A stretch of DNA of 46,060 nucleotides from the NCBI GenBank assembly GCA_044340025.1, contig JBIIUJ010000004.1:1-46060 (forward strand), in the 5' to 3' direction. Positions 1 to 7,457 of the stretch are shown here, piece by piece. Numbering within the stretch: the stretch's first letter is position 1; each line of letters opens with the position of its first letter. The translations under genes were made by a program, and so were the position numbers. The notes below the pieces were generated by a model. It made no database searches. It had not been told where the DNA came from and worked only from the letters and a program-made list of their open reading frames with translations. This DNA comes from JBIIUJ01 sp044340025. GTDB taxonomy: Bacteria > Pseudomonadota > Alphaproteobacteria > Caulobacterales > Aquidulcibacteraceae.

Positions 1-1
1 G

Positions 2-1012
2 ATCGCACAGGCGCGCGCCTATGCGCAGGCCAATCGCTCCAACGCCTTTCTGGTCTGGAAGGATGGCGCTCTGGTGGAGGCTTCCTATTGGGGCGTGGAA
101 CGCGAAACGCCGATCATCTCGCGCTCGCTCGCCAAGCCCTGGATGTCGGCGGCCGTGGGCCGGGCGCTGGCGCTTGGATACTTCAATTCGCTCGATCAGC
201 CGGTCGCGGACTTCATCACCGAATGGAAGGATGACCCTCAGCGTTCGAAGATCCTGATCCGGCATCTGCTCGACAACCGCACCGGGCTTCTGGGCCAGCA
301 GCCCGTGTTCAGCCCGTTCGAGATCCGCAACCGGACTTATCTGCACCCCGAGCACGAGCGGATCCTGATCGAGGAGTATCCGCTCCTGCATCCGCCGGGG
401 TCGCGCTACGACTATTCCCAGGCCAATGGCGACTATGTGGCCATCATCTTCGAGCGCGCCTCCAAGCGCCGCTATGCAGAGTTTCTCGCCACGGAACTGT
501 TCCAGCCGATCGGCGCGATGGGCGGCTCCATCTGGATCAACCGGCCCGACGGGGTGGCCCATTCGGGCTGCTGCATGCAGATCCCGGCGGAGGATTTCCT
601 CCGGTTGGGCGTGCTGCTGCTGCAGGACGGGGTGTGGAACGGCCGGCGGCTTCTGCCCGAAGGCTATGTGGCCGAAATGACCAAAGGCACCGCGCAAAAC
701 CCCTATGCCGGCCTCTCGGTGTATCTGGCGGGCCCCTATATCCAGCGGCGCGGCTTCGCCAATCCGGATGGAACCTACCGCGACACGCCCACCCTGCACG
801 CCGAACCCTATCTCGCCGGCGACCTCTTCCTGTTCGACGGCAACAACCATCAGGTCGTCTATGTCATCCCCTCGGCGAACATGGTGATCCTGCGCACCGG
901 GCGCCGGCCGCCGAAAGAGCCGGAGTGGGACAATACCATCCTGCCCAACACGCTGCTGCGCGGGCTTTCCCGGCCGGAGGACGCGCCGCCCATCCTGCCG
1001 CAGAAAAGCTGA
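2..1012 (+). CDS. Serine hydrolase, beta-lactamase/PBP fold (5' partial)
   Basis: The open frame reaches the left edge of the window, so the N-terminus is missing; ATG 74 is internal to the fold. The class C beta-lactamase-like catalytic set is recognisable: SLAK (the S-x-x-K nucleophile and base) is near the visible start, YSQ stands where most relatives have YSN or YxN, and a C-terminal GNNHQ sits where GHGGQ-type motifs normally lie, followed by a strand ending in VIPSANMVILRTG. This architecture matches esterases and 6-aminohexanoate-dimer-hydrolase-like enzymes more than true beta-lactamases. The substrate cannot be told. The gene stands alone, and the next feature is a tRNA. Confidence 0.8.
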   Translation: MAQARAYAQANRSNAFLVWKDGALVEASYWGVERETPIISRSLAKPWMSAAVGRALALGYFNSLDQPVADFITEWKDDPQRSKILIRHLLDNRTGLLGQQPVFSPFEIRNRTYLHPEHERILIEEYPLLHPPGSRYDYSQANGDYVAIIFERASKRRYAEFLATELFQPIGAMGGSIWINRPDGVAHSGCCMQIPAEDFLRLGVLLLQDGVWNGRRLLPEGYVAEMTKGTAQNPYAGLSVYLAGPYIQRRGFANPDGTYRDTPTLHAEPYLAGDLFLFDGNNHQVVYVIPSANMVILRTGRRPPKEPEWDNTILPNTLLRGLSRPEDAPPILPQKS

Positions 1013-1091
1013 GGCCGGCGCGCGCAGAGCCTGCCGCAGAGCCTTGACGGGCGCGCGGGCGCGGGCGTAAACCGCCGCTCCCTTGCTGGAC

Positions 1092-1167
1092 GGGCCCATA
1101 GCTCAGCTGGGAGAGCGCTACGTTCGCATCGTAGAGGTCAGCGGTTCGATCCCGCTTGGGTCCACCA
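1092..1167 (+). tRNA. tRNA-Ala (anticodon CGC)
   Basis: A 76-nt cloverleaf with encoded CCA. The acceptor stem pairs GGGCCCA with TGGGTCC, with one G-U pair. The D stem is GCTC/GAGC, the anticodon stem CTACG/CGTAG with loop TTCGCAT giving anticodon CGC, and the T arm AGCGG-TTCGATC-CCGCT. It reads GCG alanine codons, which are frequent in this GC-rich sequence. No terminator is obvious downstream. Confidence 0.97.
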
Positions 1168-1213
1168 GAGGTTCCAGCACCACACAGGCCCGCAGCGTCC
1201 GGCCCACCGGGGT

Positions 1214-1672
1214 CTAATCGTCGCGCTGGACCTGATCTTTGGGCCGTTTGGCGAGGATCATTCGGGTGAGCAGGCTCATCACGATCAGGCCGTCCTGATC
1301 GAGCACTTCCTGACTGGAGATCAGCACGCCCTTGTCGGGGGCGTGGTCCTCGGTCGCCACGAAGGTGAGCTTCACGTTCAGAACGTCGCCGGCGAACACC
1401 GGCTTGTAATAGCGCAGCGCGTCCTGCGCCTGACGCTGGATGATGGGCCAGGTGCGGGTCTCGTCGTAGAGCATCTTGCGCCAGAGCGCATAGACATGGC
1501 TTTCCGCGGCGCGGCGGCCGCGATCGCCCACTTCCTTCAGCGGCATGTTCGGGGCGAAGCGGTCGTGGAACCAGGCGATGTCGTCCGCCTCCACCCGGGC
1601 CGCGCCGAACTCATAGGTGCGCCCCAGGATGACGTCTTCGAAGAACCAGTGGGCGTGGGGAAACAGGCTCAC
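1214..1672 (-). CDS. MaoC-like hot-dog dehydratase
   Basis: A 152-residue single hot-dog domain protein of the MaoC/enoyl-CoA hydratase type. Visible family features are the N-terminal segment FEDVILGRTYEFG, a central substrate-tunnel segment, and the strands ALRYYKPVFAGDVLNVKLTF and VLISSQEVLDQDGLIVMSL. The start is GTG at 1672; AGGA, overlapping the upstream stop codon, is the ribosome site, so translation is probably coupled to the oxidoreductase gene 9 bp upstream. It likely hydrates an enoyl-CoA or related thioester. The classical D-x4-H dyad is not clear here, so the exact activity is open. Confidence 0.8.
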   Translation of the reverse strand: MSLFPHAHWFFEDVILGRTYEFGAARVEADDIAWFHDRFAPNMPLKEVGDRGRRAAESHVYALWRKMLYDETRTWPIIQRQAQDALRYYKPVFAGDVLNVKLTFVATEDHAPDKGVLISSQEVLDQDGLIVMSLLTRMILAKRPKDQVQRDD

Positions 1673-1681
1673 ACAATCGTC

Positions 1682-2704
1682 CTATGCTGGCTCCGGGGCG
1701 ATCTGGATCAGGAGCTTGCCGTCGTTTTCGCCGGTGAAGAGCTTCTTCACCGAAGCGGGCGCGTTTTCCAGCCCCTGATCGACGTGCACCTTGTATTTCA
1801 GCTTGCCCTCCATCAGCCAGCCGGAGAGATCGCGCACGCACTCCTCCATCCGGTGGAGGTAATCGATCACGATGAAGCCCTGCACGCGGATGCGGTGCAT
1901 CAGGATGTGGGTGAAATTGCGCGGCCCAGCCACCGGCGTGGTGGAGTTATAGGTCGAGATCATGCCGCACAGCGGCATGCGGCCGAAATTGTTCATCCGG
2001 CCCAGCACTTCTTCCATGATGCCGCCGCCGACGTTCTCGAAATTGACGTCGATGCCCTTGGGGCAGAGCCGGTCGAGCGCGGCGCCCACATCCTCGTTCT
2101 TGTAGTCGATCGCGCCGTCGAAGCCGAGCTCCTCGGTCAGCCAGCGGCACTTCTCCGGCCCGCCGGCGATGCCGATGACGCGGCAGCCCTTGATCCTGGC
2201 GATCTGGCCGACGATGGAGCCCACCGCCCCGGCCGCCGCCGAGACCACCACCGTCTCGCCCGGCTTGGGCTGGCCGATATCCAGCAGGCCGAAATAGGCC
2301 GTCCAGCCGGTGAGGCCGAGAACCGACATATAGGCCGTGAGCGGCAGACCGGGGATCTTCGGAAGCTGGCGCGCAAAGCCGCCGGGCACGATCTCATACT
2401 CCTGCCAGCCCGAAAGGCCGGGGCTGACGATGGCGCCGACCGGCACGTTGGGGTCGCGGCTTTCTTCCACCACGCCGAGGGTGCCCCCGCGCATCACCTC
2501 GCCGATCTGCACGGGCGGCAGATACTGGTCCATATCCGCCATCCAGATCCGGTTGGTGGGATCGAGCGAGAGATAGAGATTGCGCACCAGGATCTCGCCC
2601 TCCTCGAGCGCGCGCACCGGCACGGTCTCGAGCCGCAGATCGCCATCCTGAATGTCGCCCACCGGCCGCCTGGCCAGCACCCAGCGTCTGTTCATCCGCG
2701 CCAT
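1682..2704 (-). CDS. NADP-dependent MDR oxidoreductase (CurA/PTGR-like)
   Basis: A 340-residue medium-chain dehydrogenase/reductase without structural-zinc cysteines. It begins MNRRWVLARRP, typical of the CurA/YncB/prostaglandin-reductase branch, and carries LYLSLDPTNR near residue 50, the nucleotide-binding AAAGAVGSIVGQIA, and a C-terminal DGKLLIQI ending. Members reduce the C=C bond of enones and 2-alkenals with NADPH. I chose ATG 2704 because GGGAG lies 7 nt upstream and homologous sequence begins there; the open frame continues to 2842 with low-complexity sequence. It is co-oriented and coupled with the MaoC-like gene, and with the TetR cluster upstream it may form one operon. Confidence 0.88.
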   Translation of the reverse strand: MARMNRRWVLARRPVGDIQDGDLRLETVPVRALEEGEILVRNLYLSLDPTNRIWMADMDQYLPPVQIGEVMRGGTLGVVEESRDPNVPVGAIVSPGLSGWQEYEIVPGGFARQLPKIPGLPLTAYMSVLGLTGWTAYFGLLDIGQPKPGETVVVSAAAGAVGSIVGQIARIKGCRVIGIAGGPEKCRWLTEELGFDGAIDYKNEDVGAALDRLCPKGIDVNFENVGGGIMEEVLGRMNNFGRMPLCGMISTYNSTTPVAGPRNFTHILMHRIRVQGFIVIDYLHRMEECVRDLSGWLMEGKLKYKVHVDQGLENAPASVKKLFTGENDGKLLIQIAPEPA

Positions 2705-2858
2705 TGGTTCGCTCCCGTAGGGTGTCTCTTGGCTGCTGCTGAAGCGCGGAAACGGGCGGGGCGCAAGGGGTGGGGGGACGCACGAAGAGACGCGCTCGAT
2801 CGGGCGCTCCCTCCCGGGACGCTGTCGCCACCCGCGCCGCATCCTCCTGCTCGCGCGC

Positions 2859-2990
2859 TCAGATGCGGAAGTCGCCGGCGCTGTAGGCTTGCGCGTTGAT
2901 CCTGTAGAGCACGGCGTTGGCGCATTTGGCGCGCTTGCTGATGACGGCGATCATCTGCGCGCTCTCCAGCAAAAGGCCCAGTTGGTTCAC
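2859..2990 (-). CDS. Small 43-residue protein, unknown
   Basis: A short frame starting GTG at 2990 with a textbook ribosome site GGAGGG six bases upstream and ending TGA at 2859. The product begins MNQLGLLLESAQM and ends YSAGDFRI. It has an amphipathic helical N-terminal half, a KRAKCANAVLYR basic patch and one cysteine, and no signal peptide. It starts 32 bp after the tetR stop and lies 154 bp before the oxidoreductase start, all on the same strand, so it is probably cotranscribed. I do not recognise a family. The support is the ribosome site, context and sensible composition; it could still be a chance frame. Confidence 0.5.
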   Translation of the reverse strand: MNQLGLLLESAQMIAVISKRAKCANAVLYRINAQAYSAGDFRI

Positions 2991-3022
2991 GGGCGACCCT
3001 CCGGAGCCGAAGTCCACAAGGC

Positions 3023-3601
3023 CTACGTCTGCTCGGATTCGTCGTCGGAAACGCCTGCGATCCGGAGAAGCTCTTCTGCGAAATCAGCGTCGGTCCGCGC
3101 GCGCAGGACACCGGAGCGGTGCAGGCCCACCCCGCCATGGGCGATCATCCACAGCCGCATCACCGTCCGCCGACCGTCTTCGGCGTCGCGCGCGTTTGGC
3201 GCCAGCACGCGCAGGGCCGCCGCAATGACCTGATCGGCGGCGGCGCGCAGCTCGGGGTGGCCTTCAAAGGCGGGATAGGACTGGCGCATCATCAGCGCGT
3301 AGAGCGCCGCATGCGCCAGCGCGAACGCGACGTAGGCGCGCAGGAAGGCGGCTTTTGTCGCCGCTTGCTCCAGGGCGTGGGCCAGACGCCGGAAGCCCTG
3401 CGCGCTCAAGGCCGCCTCGAACGCCGCCCGGTCTGGATAGTGATTGAACAAGGCCCTGTTGGCCACGCCGACGGCGCGCGCAATGGCGCGCATGCTCAAT
3501 TCCTCGCCGGCCTCGAGCGCGCGCAAGCCCTCCTCCAGCGCCGCCTCGGCCAGACGGCCGTGATGGTACTCCTCACGCGGCGGGGCGGGGGCTGCTGACA
3601 T
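3023..3601 (-). CDS. TetR/AcrR family transcriptional regulator
   Basis: A 192-residue repressor-type protein. Residues about 10-60 form the TetR DNA-binding domain (EYHHGRLAEAAL, then SMRAIARAVGVANRALFNHYPDRAAFEAAL); the rest is a helical ligand domain of the WHG/TetR_C_13 style, with a conserved helix around HAALYALMMR. ATG 3601 is preferred over an upstream TTG because GGAGG lies 9 nt before it. The gene overlaps the 3' end of the thioesterase gene by 29 bp, showing translational coupling. The perfect inverted repeat at 4054-4074, just upstream of the first gene of the cluster, is its likely operator, giving autoregulation. The ligand is unknown; acyl-CoA or a lipophilic compound is a guess from the neighbours. 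Confidence 0.9.
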   Translation of the reverse strand: MSAAPAPPREEYHHGRLAEAALEEGLRALEAGEELSMRAIARAVGVANRALFNHYPDRAAFEAALSAQGFRRLAHALEQAATKAAFLRAYVAFALAHAALYALMMRQSYPAFEGHPELRAAADQVIAAALRVLAPNARDAEDGRRTVMRLWMIAHGGVGLHRSGVLRARTDADFAEELLRIAGVSDDESEQT

Positions 3602-4025
3602 GCCAGTCAACCTCCGTGATCGCGACCACGTCGTCCTGCTCGTTCACCAGAGAGACATCGACCCTGAACCGGACCCGGCCTGTTTCGTGCAGCGTGGCCA
3701 GCAAGGATTGCGGCTCGCCCCCCACCCTAGCGGAGGCTGTGATCAGCCCTCGGGCGGGCCTGCGAAAATCGATCCTGGCCATCGCCGCCACCGGCCGCAC
3801 GCTCATCAGGACCGGGGCGAAGGCCCCCGCCATTGCTGCGCCAGACGCCGCTTCGGCCAGCGTGAACAACGCGCCGGCGTGGTGCGTGCCGACATGGTTG
3901 AGCCGATGGGGGGCTTCGGCCAGTTGGGCCCGCGCCTCTCCATCCGCAATCGAGAGCAGCTCGACCCCCACATGCGCCGCAAAGGGCACGCCCTGACGCA
4001 GATGCGCCAAAATCATCTCCTGCAT
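3573..4025 (-). CDS. PaaI/DUF4442-type acyl-CoA thioesterase
   Basis: A 150-residue hot-dog protein. The signature region LNHVGTHHAGALFTLAEAASG (around residues 42-62) matches the PaaI/YiiD/DUF4442 thioesterases, in which the N/H...E residues of this helix cleave the acyl-CoA thioester. It is the first gene of the leftward cluster and overlaps tetR. With a reductase and a MaoC-like hydratase behind it, the group looks like an acyl-CoA or enone-handling unit under TetR control; the natural substrate cannot be inferred. Confidence 0.85.
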   Translation of the reverse strand: MQEMILAHLRQGVPFAAHVGVELLSIADGEARAQLAEAPHRLNHVGTHHAGALFTLAEAASGAAMAGAFAPVLMSVRPVAAMARIDFRRPARGLITASARVGGEPQSLLATLHETGRVRFRVDVSLVNEQDDVVAITEVDWHVSSPRPAA

Positions 4026-4053
4026 GTTCGGATTTCATCCCCGTCGCCAGCCA

Positions 4054-4074
4054 AATGTATGCGGTGGATACATT
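4054..4074. promoter_or_regulatory. Perfect inverted repeat, probable TetR operator
   Basis: Seven-base arms AATGTAT and ATACATT flank a 7-base spacer GCGGTGG. The site lies 28 bp upstream of the thioesterase start, in the gap that also feeds the rightward XRE gene. Size and symmetry fit a TetR-family dimer site, and AT-rich arms stand out in this GC-rich background. The link to the tetR gene at 3023-3601 is inferred from position. Confidence 0.6.
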
Positions 4075-4293
4075 GATATCCACGGGCGAGTCAAGGCCGC
4101 ATGCAGCCTCGCCGTTGCGCGCAGGTGGTCAGCGGCCAGAGCTCGCCACGCGCGCCGGAACTGGCGGCGATGTCGCGTTTTCCTTCATGGGCCCCAGCTT
4201 TCCGCCCCCGCCCCGCCCCCCACGGCACGGGCCTTGCTCCCCTCCCGGTCAACGGAGGCCGCCGTCTCACGGCGCGACAGGAGAGCACCACTC

Positions 4294-4692
4294 ATGGCCA
4301 ACAGCATCGACCTGCACGTGGGCAAGCGGCTGCGCCGGCGGCGCCGGCTTCTTGGCCTCACCCAGCAGCAACTCGCCGATAGCGTCGGCATCCGCTTCCA
4401 GCAGGTGCAGAAGTATGAGTGCGGGGCCAATCGGATCACCGCGAGCCGGCTGTTCGAGCTTTCCACCGCGCTGTCTGTGCCGGTGCAGTATTTCTACGAA
4501 GGCCTCGCCACGCCGGAAGCCGCCAATGATGGCGCCGCCGCGCCCGGCGAGGACGTGATCGCCCCGGACGTCTTCTCCCAGAAGGAGACGGTGGAGCTGA
4601 TCCGCGCCTATTACCGGCTGGGCGAGCGGCCGCGCCGCCGCCTGCTCGATCTCGCCAAGGCCCTCCAGGACGACGCGACCGACGCCGCCTGA
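4294..4692 (+). CDS. XRE-family helix-turn-helix regulator
   Basis: A 132-residue protein. A Cro/CI-type HTH spans about residues 8-65, with LGLTQQQLADSVGIRFQQVQKYECG as the recognition core and RITASRLFELSTALSVPVQYFYEGL following; the C-terminal tail has a helix VELIRAYYRLGERPRRRLLDLAKAL. This form is a conserved solo regulator in alphaproteobacteria, related in layout to SinR-type proteins. The open frame extends upstream to 4024, but ATG 4294 has AGGAGAG upstream and begins the conserved MxNxIDLHVGKRLR segment. The promoter must lie in the 4026-4293 gap shared with the thioesterase gene. The regulon is unknown. Confidence 0.9.
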   Translation: MANSIDLHVGKRLRRRRRLLGLTQQQLADSVGIRFQQVQKYECGANRITASRLFELSTALSVPVQYFYEGLATPEAANDGAAAPGEDVIAPDVFSQKETVELIRAYYRLGERPRRRLLDLAKALQDDATDAA

Positions 4693-4705
4693 GGCGACGG
4701 CCGCA

Positions 4706-5542
4706 TCAGGCCCACGGCTGCGGCGCGGGCATGGCCGGCGCCGCCGTCCCCCATGGCGCGCGCCGCAGGAACACAGCTGCGAGCCCGACGCCGAACGAGA
4801 CCGCGATGAGCTCCCCGCCGTCCTCGGCGAGCGCGATCAGCGACGACGCCAGCTTTTCCATGAACACGGCGCGATCCAGCACGAGATCGGCGACCACGTG
4901 GGCGAAATCGAAGCCGACCCCGCACAGGCCCAGGAGCGCGAGATAACCAACGAGCGCGAGGCCAAACCGCCGCACCACGCGCTCCGGGGACCGCTGCATC
5001 GCCAGAAGGATGAGCGCAAAGGCCCCGGCATAAACCAGCGCGACCAGAAGCTCGCCGATGTGGCTGCCGAGCGCGACAAAGCGATCGCTGAGGACGCGGG
5101 AAAGAGCATGCGCATTGATCAGGCCGCCCATCGCCTCGTGCAGCTCGAGCATGTCGTCCACCGCCAGAATCGTCATGAACACGCCGGCTGCGATCACGGC
5201 TCTGTTGCGGCTTCGCAGGCCCGCCAGCAGAACAAGCGCGGCAAGCAGAAACATCTTCGCAAAGGCATAGTGCGACGCGATGCTGCGCGCATCGTGAAGG
5301 CTGGTCCAGCGCTGGGTCGGATGAATGACGCCAGGCGCGCCCATGAACGCCTCCACGACATGGGCGAGGATGAACAAGGCGTCGGCGGCAAGGAGCGGCA
5401 GGGCGAAAACGATTGCGTGCTTCAGGATTTCAAGAAGCGGCGCCTTTGAAAGATCAACCCATTCTGTCGCCGAACTTGCTCTGCCAACCACGCCGTCAAC
5501 CCCGGCCGGCCTTGTTCCGGCCGGCGAAAGGCAAAGTTGCAT
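4706..5542 (-). CDS. Integral membrane protein, unknown
   Basis: 278 residues with about six hydrophobic segments: near 40-62, 90-110, 115-130, 160-182, 195-215 and 245-262. Acidic and histidine-containing motifs lie next to or within membrane segments (DDMLELHEAMGG, FDFAHVVADLVLDR, LAEDGGELIAVSFG), which could bind metal or protons. I do not recognise the family. The first 30 residues are polar and unusual for the start of a membrane protein, so the true start may lie downstream of ATG 5542. It lies 42 bp after the next gene's stop and converges with the XRE gene. Confidence 0.65.
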   Translation of the reverse strand: MQLCLSPAGTRPAGVDGVVGRASSATEWVDLSKAPLLEILKHAIVFALPLLAADALFILAHVVEAFMGAPGVIHPTQRWTSLHDARSIASHYAFAKMFLLAALVLLAGLRSRNRAVIAAGVFMTILAVDDMLELHEAMGGLINAHALSRVLSDRFVALGSHIGELLVALVYAGAFALILLAMQRSPERVVRRFGLALVGYLALLGLCGVGFDFAHVVADLVLDRAVFMEKLASSLIALAEDGGELIAVSFGVGLAAVFLRRAPWGTAAPAMPAPQPWA

Positions 5543-5584
5543 AACACTTTTACGACCGAAATGTGACGATAACGCCGGCCGCCG

Positions 5585-6316
5585 CTAGCTCAGCCCTGTC
5601 GTCGCGCGCCGGGCGCCGGCGTCGATCTTCCACCAGTGAAAGAGGATGATCGAGACGCCCACGAGGGTGGGCAGCGCCCACAGGGCGGGATTGAACGCAT
5701 GTTCCGGCATGGCGCGCACCAGCCCGAAGGCCAGAAACGCGGTGTAGGTGGAAATGCCGCCGCCCACGAGCGCCTTGGCGTGCTCCTTCCAGATCTGGGC
5801 GCGGCTGGGCCGGGCCAGACGGAAGAACAGGGCGTTTGTGATCGGCGACAGAAAGCCGATGACGGAAATGCCGATCATCAGCGGCTGGCCGATCATCGCG
5901 CCCTGAATGGCGCAATTGGCCGCCGTGGCCACGGTGAGCAGCTGCATCGCGGCGTTCACCGTGCGCCGCCTGCCCGCGCCTGGCCGGCGGGTCTGGACCA
6001 CGTCGAGACCGTGCAGCACCAGGCCGAGCGTCAGCATGCCGAGATAGAGCATCATCCAGCCGAACAAATCCCGGATCAGGGCGGTGCTCATGTCTGTCAC
6101 GTGCGGGTGGGTGCCGTGCGGATCGATCAGCGAGAGGATCGCCATCGCCACCGCGCAGCCGCCGGCCACAAAGATCGCCTTGCAGAACACATCGCCCCAC
6201 TGGCGATGGAACAGCCCCCCCTTCCGGCTGGCGATGGCCAGCCAGACGGTGATCAGCCCCGTCGCGCCGGCGATGATGTGGGTCGCCACCAGCAGGTGAA
6301 AGAGATCAAGCAGCAT
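5585..6316 (-). CDS. DUF2306-like multi-spanning membrane protein
   Basis: 243 residues with about seven membrane helices. The opening LLVATHIIAGATGLITVWLAIASRKGGLFHRQWGDVFCKAI has the histidine, glycine and R-K-G-G-x-x-H-R pattern of DUF2306-like proteins. The rest alternates helices with short basic loops (RRPGAGRRR, RLARPSRAQIWKEHAKAL). The function is unknown in the family; the histidines suggest heme or metal handling, but that is only a guess. It is followed 42 bp later by the other membrane protein on the same strand, so the two may be cotranscribed. Confidence 0.65.
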   Translation of the reverse strand: MLLDLFHLLVATHIIAGATGLITVWLAIASRKGGLFHRQWGDVFCKAIFVAGGCAVAMAILSLIDPHGTHPHVTDMSTALIRDLFGWMMLYLGMLTLGLVLHGLDVVQTRRPGAGRRRTVNAAMQLLTVATAANCAIQGAMIGQPLMIGISVIGFLSPITNALFFRLARPSRAQIWKEHAKALVGGGISTYTAFLAFGLVRAMPEHAFNPALWALPTLVGVSIILFHWWKIDAGARRATTGLS

Positions 6317-6432
6317 GCGCGCGCCACCATGCCGGCCGGGGCGGGCGCTGACGAGAGGCGCTTCGCCGCAGGCCCCCTCGCCTCTCGGGCCGCAACCGGC
6401 TAGCTGAGAGCCGGCAGGGAAAGGGCGAACTC

Positions 6433-7374
6433 ATGCGGGCGCAGGCGGCGGCAATTCTCTTCGGGGCGGCGATTCTGGCCGGATGCGTTTCGGATATCCC
6501 GGCCGAGGAGATCGAGAAGCGCTATGCGACCGCCACCTCGCAATTCCTGACCCTGAAGGACGGCACGCGCCTGCATTATCAAGACGAGGGCCCGCGCGAT
6601 GGCCCGGTATTGATGCTGCTGCACGGCTCCAACGATTCGCTGTTCACCTGGAACGCGTGGGCCGCCGCCCTGACCGATCGCTACCGGGTGATCCGGTTCG
6701 ATTTCCCCGGTCACGGCCTTACGGGCCCCAGCCCGGTAAAGGACTACACCGCCGCGCGCTATGGCGCCGTCATCACCGAAGTCGCGGACGCCCTGGGGCT
6801 GGAGCGGTTTGCGCTGGGCGGCAATTCCATGGGCGGGGCGATGAGCTGGTATTACGCTGCGGAAAATCCGCAGCGGGTGCGTGCGCTGATCCTGGCCAAT
6901 GCGGCGGGCTATCCGCGCGAAGGCGGGCCGCCGGCGGTGTTCGTGCTCGCCAGCCTGCCGCTGCTTGGCGATCTGTTCTCCAGCATGACCAATCGCAGCA
7001 TGATCGAGCGCAACCTCCAGACGGTGATCGCGGATGATCGTCTGGTCACCCCGGCGCTGGTGGATCGCTACACCGACCTTCTGCTGCGTGAAGGCAATCG
7101 CGCCGCCACGCTGAAGCGCTTCCGCACGCCGCCGGACGATCCCGAAATCTGGCGCCGGATCGCCACCATCTCCGCGCCAACGCTGGTGCTCTGGGGCGAT
7201 CAGGACCCATGGATCCCGCCCGCAGACGCGGCCCGCTTCGGACAGGACATCAAAGGCGCGCGTGTGATCGTGTATAGCGGCGTCGGCCATGTTCCGCAGG
7301 AAGAAACGCCCCAGCAAAGCGCCTCCGATGTGCGGGCCTTTCTGGACGGGCTGGGCGTGACGCCGGCGCCGTGA
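6433..7374 (+). CDS. Lipoprotein alpha/beta hydrolase
   Basis: 313 residues. A lipoprotein signal peptide ends in LAGC with the lipidated cysteine at residue 18, so the enzyme is anchored in the cell envelope. The alpha/beta hydrolase elements are in order: oxyanion-loop HGSND near 64-68, nucleophile elbow GNSMGG with Ser132, acid GDQDPW with Asp258 and His286 in GVGHVPQE. Esterase or lipase activity is likely; the substrate is unknown. GGGAAAGGG precedes the ATG. The gene is followed 83 bp later by the hybrid kinase on the same strand. Confidence 0.88.
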   Translation: MRAQAAAILFGAAILAGCVSDIPAEEIEKRYATATSQFLTLKDGTRLHYQDEGPRDGPVLMLLHGSNDSLFTWNAWAAALTDRYRVIRFDFPGHGLTGPSPVKDYTAARYGAVITEVADALGLERFALGGNSMGGAMSWYYAAENPQRVRALILANAAGYPREGGPPAVFVLASLPLLGDLFSSMTNRSMIERNLQTVIADDRLVTPALVDRYTDLLLREGNRAATLKRFRTPPDDPEIWRRIATISAPTLVLWGDQDPWIPPADAARFGQDIKGARVIVYSGVGHVPQEETPQQSASDVRAFLDGLGVTPAP

Positions 7375-7457
7375 GCTTGGCTGCACTGGCCTTAACCTGA
7401 TTTTCGGGGTTCCCGGCCAAGCTGGAGGCAAGATCGCAGCGCACGGGAAACCTTCCA

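Noticed and set aside
1343..2899. 518-residue rightward open frame opposite the MaoC-like and MDR reductase genes
   Set aside because: It is the antisense shadow of two well-recognised genes, with His/Asp/Arg-rich composition typical of GC-rich reverse frames and no motif.
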